Assembly: GCF_018320785.1 (NCBI RefSeq)
Contig: NC_054881.1
Location: 25,722,775 to 25,786,774 of the forward strand
DNA: 64,000 nucleotides
Origin: Cheilinus undulatus
Lineage: Eukaryota; Chordata; Actinopteri; Labriformes; Labridae
Direction: 5' to 3'
Position 1 is the first letter of the stretch. Each line of letters begins with the position of its first letter. The notes under the pieces are model-generated. The model was not told where the DNA came from and searched no databases. It saw only the letters and a program-made list of their open reading frames with translations. Shown here piece by piece: positions 61,401 through 64,000 of this stretch. The position numbers were made by a program, and so were the translations under genes.

Positions 61401-63724
61401 AAATGTATGGCTGGTCTTTCCACTCGAGAAAAAACTTTCCTCAAAGTCAACGGTGGTGTTGAAAGAAAGGCGAGAGCAATCTCTTTTGTTTTGAGTCCTT
61501 ACTGAATGGATATATAAAAAGTCTCTAGGTCATCTGCTTTTCTTCAAAACCCCTTGTGTGGATATGCTGTCTCTAGGAATAATGCATGCATCAGTGTTCA
61601 AGAAAGATTGCTGCCTCGTTACATGCAGAAATAAAAAAAAAGATTTCAATCTAAACTAAAGAAGTATTGTATACTTTTGTCAGAAAATAAACAAACTAAC
61701 ACAGTTTGAACCAAATAACTTTTTGTACATAAAAAAAACTAAATAAAGGATCTGAAACCATATTTGGAAGTAGATTTTCTCCAGACATGTACCTTTAAAA
61801 AATACAATTTTATGGTCTCCTGGTCTCTCGTAAACAGCATCCACACTGTCCAGGTTGGTAGGGAGGCCCCGCCAGAAACGATGGATCTGAGCCGGGCGTA
61901 AAGACACCAGGTGTTTCTCTCGAGTTAGTCGCCAGAAATACTTTCCTATTAGGAAGAGGACAATTTTATTAGAATTTCTTACCTAACTTGCCTGACAGTA
62001 ATGTATATAATGCTGAGGTTACCAAACTGGAATCCCTTCTTGCAAAAAGTCGTTGTACATTAAAATCAGCATGATCAGAAATACAAATTAAATACAATTT
62101 CTTGATATATAATTTATGATAACAATGTTGTTTAGAACTCATTGCAGTGAATGTCATTTTTTTAAACAGTCTCTCATGGTTCCTTTCTAAACAGTAATAG
62201 TAATAGTAGCCACGTGCATGTGTTTGCATGACGGATTCATTGTGCACAGCCTCAAAAATTAACACGATGTAGAAACGACACATGTAGGGGGAGTGAAGGT
62301 AAGGGCAGGATGCAACAGTCCACACAATAGCAGGAACAAAAATGACAGAAAGTTCGGAGTGAATTGATTTATCATGTCCACAATTATCCACATCTGCACT
62401 GTGTTATATTCAAAGGCCACAAACATGCCTGTCTATATCGCTGGGATGGATATGTTCCATTTAAACCTGTAAGAATAATGGAAATATAACCAGATAGGGA
62501 TGAATGGATGTATCCCAAATTGGCTAAAAACCAATACAAATAAAGATAGATCTTAATCAATACAGTACAATTTGTGTCATGGTGTTGTTTGAACAGGAGG
62601 GGGCGCTGCCTGCCTTTAACTCTGCTTATTCAATATCAAAAATTCTTTTCAGCTGACCCCACAGTTGCAGCTTTCTTCCAACAGAGCTCAGCAGCCACCA
62701 CTGGACTTGAGCAAGAACAGAAAATAGATATTTGATGAACACGAGTCTGGATCTGCTCAAGGTGTTCTTGCCACTGAAACTTTGCTTAATACTGCTAATT
62801 GCCAAGCTCAAAATGGATTCTTTTGGGTTTATGTAAATGATGGAACTAAGAGTATGAGCTTGATTTACTCTCTTTGTAAAACTTGAGATAACTTTGGTTG
62901 CAAATTGGAGCTAATGGAAAATGGAAATAAAGTTTGATTGACTGAGACTGATTATCAAAGAGAGATTTATTTTTGTTTTTAGCTTCAGCTATTTTACTAG
63001 AGAATGCTGGTATTTCAAAACAGGCCCAAGGCTGGTTGAAAAGAGTTTTCAAAAGCATGAAAAATACATAACGCTGTCCATCAAAAAGGACTCAAAGATA
63101 AAAAGTTAAGTCATGTGTGAAGGACTTAAATTTAGGAGCTTGAGGCACACAGGTAGACCTGGACTGCAGGCAGAATCACAATCTACCTTGCTATTTATTC
63201 AAATGTCTGAAAAAACTAACATACAAAGGGCAAAACGATTGAAACAATGATTTGTAAACTTTCAATGTCATCTTTTGTAAGTTATATAAAAAATTCAAAA
63301 AAGGTTCAAAAATGTCAGCTAAAGTTCAGCATACTTTGCCGAGACATCTGCCGCTGAAGGCAGGAGAGTCTGCTTCTTGTTTCTGTTGTCAGTGTGATGC
63401 TGCAGGTCATTCCTCCAGAGGGCAGGCATGAAAACCTGATGTAATTTTTGGACTGCAGACTCTCAGCAGGGCTCAACAGGCTCAGCCGGGCATCTACATC
63501 CACCCAGTTCCTTCTCTCTCTCCTTTTTTTTTAATTTGCTCTCCCTCCTCCAACTTCCGCTCATTTAGCTAATTTCTTTTTATTTCTCCCCACACAGCTC
63601 TGTGGCTCTGTGTCTGACTGTCTCCCTCTGTGACTTGGTACCTTTGAAAAAGAAGGCCTCCCCTCGAATCTGGGCCACTGCATCAAAGTGACTGGTGCAT
63701 CTGTCGGGGGCATCTCGCGCCAGC
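37455..63724 (-). CDS. mmp17: Matrix metalloproteinase-17 (MT4-MMP), hemopexin domain and GPI tail (3' part of gene)
   Basis: MT4-MMP is a GPI-anchored zinc protease of the cell surface. Four exons are in the window, minus strand: 63642-63724, 61793-61945, 60912-61169 and 37455-37780; they join in frame. They encode a complete hemopexin propeller. Blade 1: [20 protein letters not shown] to HRFWRGLP. Blade 2: [19 protein letters not shown] to [14 protein letters not shown]. Blade 3: [17 protein letters not shown] to WKGLP. Blade 4: DDAMRWSDG to IAKDWLLC. The Cys in DRC and the Cys in DWLLC should form the closing disulfide. The MMP17-specific [12 protein letters not shown] and a C-terminal hydrophobic segment ([15 protein letters not shown]) mark GPI attachment. 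The catalytic domain (HExxHxxGxxH) and propeptide are off the right edge. The last intron is 23.1 kb. Whether this is the a or b fish copy cannot be told. Confidence 0.94.
37781..39040 (-). other. mmp17 last intron, 3' end
   Basis: Unremarkable AT-rich intron next to the terminal exon. No repeat family or internal gene is recognised up to the tandem duplication at 39041. Confidence 0.45.
39041..39132. repeat. 46-bp tandem duplication with internal hairpin
   Basis: Units at 39041-39086 and 39087-39132 are identical except near the last base. Within the array cctgctcttcct (39060-39071) and aggaagagcagg (39081-39092) are perfect 12-base inverted arms around a 9-base loop, and the downstream cctgctcttcct recurs at 39106-39117. 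The perfect copy match implies a recent duplication. Confidence 0.9.
39578..40115. mobile_element. hAT-type MITE with 8-bp target duplication
   Basis: The left end cagggatgtccaaac and the right end gtttggacacccctg are inverted repeats. The flanks ttgtaaac (39570-39577) and ttgaaaac (40116-40123) form an 8-bp target-site duplication with one mismatch, the hAT hallmark. 538 bases, no transposase. The subterminal 'tgcggcctgc' and 'atgtggccctcagggg' are typical of Charlie-like elements. Confidence 0.82.
40116..42053 (-). other. mmp17 last intron, nothing recognised
   Basis: AT-rich intron sequence. Open frames of up to 80 codons on both strands near 40254-40728 carry no recognisable domain. Confidence 0.4.
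42054..42500. repeat. Inverted repeat, 'ctctggggttggttgtcaca' type
   Basis: The right arm tgtgacgaacaaccccagag (near 42436-42455) is the reverse complement of ctctggggttggttgtcaca (near 42078-42097) with about two mismatches. Additional 'gggttggttg' words flank both arms. It may be the ends of a decayed DNA transposon or a small family of 'ggttggttgt' motifs. An A-run (42421-42434) adjoins the right arm. Confidence 0.5.
42501..45378 (-). other. mmp17 last intron with small repeat fragments
   Basis: Contains a fragment like an L2/Maui tail at 43579-43622 (ccagggtgtaccccaactc, then caatgacagtcgggat). A dispersed-repeat fragment lies at 43994-44085 (tttaacctttatttacctgg, then aaacctagccaagacagca). 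Otherwise AT-rich with T-runs near 45160 and 45255. No gene is seen. Confidence 0.45.
43994..44085. repeat. Dispersed repeat fragment, 'ttaacctttatttacctgg' type
   Basis: Matches from memory a widespread fish repeat with 'taacctttattt', 'gagattaaga' and 'ctggccaaga' wording. Only about 90 bases remain and its class is uncertain. Confidence 0.45.
45387..46343. mobile_element. hAT-type non-autonomous element with 8-bp target duplication
   Basis: Ends are taggggtgtgaggg on the left and 'gaactgttacatcccta' on the right, inverted relative to each other. The flanks ctgtgcac (45379-45386) and ctgtgaac (46344-46351) are an 8-bp duplication with one mismatch. About 957 bases. A 66-codon frame at 45543-45743 (rich in K and P) is the only open stretch and does not resemble a hAT transposase. 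Subterminal 'gaactgtgacctc' words repeat near the right end. Confidence 0.82.
46352..49708 (-). other. mmp17 last intron, nothing recognised
   Basis: AT-rich intron sequence. I recognise no gene, RNA or named repeat in this 3.3 kb. Confidence 0.4.
49711..51075 (+). mobile_element. Tc1-like transposon, near full length, inactive
   Basis: The left end cagtgcctatgaaaagta and the right end acttgttataggcactg are inverted repeats, with TA on both sides (49709-49710 and 51076-51077), the Tc1/mariner target. The 1365-base length is close to a complete Tc1-like element. It shares long subterminal sequence with copies at 3134 and 5590, which sit outside the gene. The transposase is broken by frameshifts and stops. 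Confidence 0.88.
49985..50875 (+). pseudogene. Tc1-like transposase pseudogene
   Basis: Recognisable pieces in shifting frames: the N-terminal '[19 protein letters not shown]' region, then 'caccatcctcactatgaaac' and 'gtggcagcatcatactgcag' of the catalytic core, and 'ggagtggctgagtcaaaccc' of the DDE-proximal part. Several stops and frameshifts are present. The A-run at about 50112-50123 is one likely frameshift site. Confidence 0.75.
51076..54443 (-). other. mmp17 last intron, small fragments
   Basis: Contains a hAT-type end near 51900-51940 (gggtcttgacccaccagttg, then agaacgactgg). A pyrimidine-rich tract lies at about 52880-53075. No gene is seen. Overlapping frames at 53053-53376 lack any domain. 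Confidence 0.45.
51900..51940. repeat. hAT-type terminal fragment
   Basis: The wording 'gacccaccagttgagaacga' followed by 'ctgg' is the usual end of a Charlie-like hAT repeat. The opposite end was not found. Confidence 0.45.
54444..55340 (+). mobile_element. Tc1-like transposon remnant split by a nested insertion
   Basis: The left end cactaaatggaaaaaagta follows TA (54442-54443). Transposase pieces lie on both sides of the insertion, including 'cacagagccctaacctcaac', equivalent to the DDE/'LNPI' stretch. The right inverted end is not evident. All frames are broken. The 119-codon minus frame at 55041-55400 is only its antisense. Confidence 0.7.
54657..55005 (+). mobile_element. L2/Maui-type LINE tail (or derived SINE) with 13-bp target duplication
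   Basis: Starts gtggactgcacggcggtac and continues with 'gtttgcatgttctccccgtg'-type wording (here aatttgcatgttctcccc), then 'gacagctgggataggctcca', and ends 'agaaaatggatggacgg'. This is the familiar fish L2/Maui 3' region. It is flanked by attaatgtgagca (54644-54656) and attaatgagagca (55006-55018), a 13-bp duplication with one mismatch. It is inserted in the Tc1-like host. Confidence 0.85.
55847..57256. mobile_element. hAT-type element with 8-bp target duplication, carrying a CCATT array
   Basis: The left end cagaggttacaaaagtatt and the right end 'tttgttacttgacacctctg' are inverted repeats. Subterminal 'actcgagtaaatgtataaaa' and 'gtaaggagtagaagtaaaaa' are typical of this very common fish hAT family. 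The flanks ggtaagaa (55839-55846) and gctaagaa (57257-57264) form an 8-bp duplication with one mismatch. No transposase frame is present. The middle is occupied by the (CCATT)n array at 56085-56507. Confidence 0.85.
56085..56507. repeat. (CCATT)n-type satellite array
   Basis: About 420 bases made of ccatt and 'ctaccatt' units, including runs of 'attccattccattc'. The plus strand stays open for 142 codons only because the unit lacks stops in that frame. The unit is the same pentamer type as (GGAAT)n satellites. It lies wholly inside the hAT element. Confidence 0.92.
57265..57898 (-). other. mmp17 last intron, nothing recognised
   Basis: Between the hAT element and the LINE fragment. No feature recognised. 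Confidence 0.4.
57899..58703 (+). mobile_element. L2-type LINE 3' fragment, plus orientation
   Basis: It begins within the reverse transcriptase C-terminal region. [18 protein letters not shown], then [20 protein letters not shown] and [11 protein letters not shown], read in one frame with one internal stop. The untranslated part ends 'aaaagcgtctgctaaatgac'. An A/C-rich (caaaa)n stretch at about 58425-58485 corresponds to the variable A-run in the 19681-20180 copy. Truncated at the 5' end and inactive. Confidence 0.85.
58704..60911 (-). other. mmp17 last intron, 5' end
   Basis: AT-rich intron. Nothing recognised. The splice donor GTGAGT lies at 60911-60906. Confidence 0.45.
60912..61169 (-). 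CDS. mmp17: mmp17 exon (hemopexin blades 2-4)
   Basis: Acceptor tccaccgccag, donor GTGAGT. It encodes [18 protein letters not shown], then blade 3 with [20 protein letters not shown] and the start of blade 4 to RWSDG. The repeated DAAF/DDAM and YFFK/YWRY pattern marks the hemopexin blades. Both end phases match the neighbouring exons. Confidence 0.95.
61793..61945 (-). CDS. mmp17: mmp17 exon (hemopexin blades 1-2)
   Basis: Acceptor cctaatag, donor GTACAT. It encodes [39 protein letters not shown] and [10 protein letters not shown]. This wording is MMP17-specific as I recall it, distinct from MMP14, 15, 16 and 24. Confidence 0.95.
61946..63641 (-). other. mmp17 intron
   Basis: Intron of 1.7 kb. 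A CTCF-like GC-rich site lies at 62593-62607 and another at 63412-63425. A 140-codon frame at 61969-62391 has no domain and is treated as chance. Confidence 0.5.
63412..63425 (+). promoter_or_regulatory. CTCF-like motif
   Basis: CCTCCAGAGGGCAG fits CCASYAGRKGGCRS with one mismatch at position 3. Confidence 0.25.
63642..63724 (-). CDS. mmp17: mmp17 exon (start of hemopexin domain)
   Basis: Acceptor gatctctttcag-type (ctttcag), donor GTACCA. It encodes the end of the hinge (LARDAPDRC) and the first blade, [19 protein letters not shown]. The Cys is the N-terminal partner of the propeller disulfide. It enters with a split codon (phase 2), so at least one more upstream exon lies beyond the window. 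Confidence 0.92.
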
Positions 63725-64000
63725 CTGAAAGAGATGTGAGGAAAGTCGAAAAAGAGGAAGAGAGAAGGTTGAAAAGAGAGGAAAACAAGAAGCTCTTGTG
63801 TAAAAAGTGGACATTAACTCTATAAATCTTTGAACACTCACAGTAGTCTAAAATAACTAACCTAGTATGTAAAAAAGACATTTTTAAGGAGAGAGACTGA
63901 TTTGCTATTTGCGCTCTTTAAATTAGATCTTTATATTAATCTAAATTCCATGCAATGTGTCTGTGTTCCTTTGCATGAACCAATGAATCAAGGCTAAACA
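63725..64000 (-). other. mmp17 intron (partial)
   Basis: Intron upstream of the first visible mmp17 exon. No exon is seen before the window edge. Confidence 0.5.

Noticed and set aside
61969..62391. 140-codon open frame (-)
   Set aside because: It starts next to an mmp17 exon but lies in the intron, has no hemopexin pattern or known domain, and the flanking exons join correctly without it.

Overview
This is vertebrate, almost certainly teleost fish, genomic DNA. The genes are split into short exons with GT/AG introns. The spacers and introns are AT-rich and full of Tc1/mariner-like, hAT-like and other non-autonomous DNA transposons plus L2-type LINE tails typical of ray-finned fish. There are no operons, CRISPR arrays or prokaryotic features. 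Three protein-coding genes are supported.

Region 1 (1-2.7 kb, + strand): the last coding exon of a crkl-type adaptor gene (second half of the C-terminal SH3 domain) and a long 3'UTR with an AATAAA at 2702.

Region 2 (2.7-8.9 kb): an intergenic spacer holding three decayed Tc1-like transposons. The genes on either side are convergent (crkl +, T-box gene -).

Region 3 (8985-13428, - strand): a complete nine-exon T-box transcription factor gene of the tbx16/VegT/Tbx6L class. The exons join in frame to give 380 residues, from a 19-nt first coding exon to a C terminus ending in FSYSCW.

Region 4 (13.4-37.4 kb): about 24 kb in which I see no gene. It holds Tc1-like remnants, a TTAA-flanked element with an embedded tRNA-like sequence, an L2 LINE fragment, a degenerate tandem array, MITEs and simple repeats. 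Its right part may contain the 3'UTR of the next gene.

Region 5 (37455-64000, - strand): the 3' part of mmp17 (MT4-MMP, a GPI-anchored matrix metalloproteinase). Four exons encode the whole four-bladed hemopexin domain and the GPI-attachment tail. The catalytic and propeptide exons lie beyond the right edge. The last intron is 23.1 kb and carries at least six recognisable transposons, several with intact target-site duplications.

The three genes have unrelated roles (SH2/SH3 signalling adaptor, mesodermal T-box factor, pericellular protease). Nothing in the sequence suggests they are co-regulated beyond being neighbours. The most unusual structures are tandem arrays nested inside non-autonomous DNA transposons (CCATT-type in a hAT at 55.8-57.3 kb, TAGCTA-type in a MITE at 36-37.2 kb), the oversized mmp17 terminal intron, and a weak GTTTTT splice donor inside the T-box coding region. 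I found no convincing evidence of a previously undescribed gene system.
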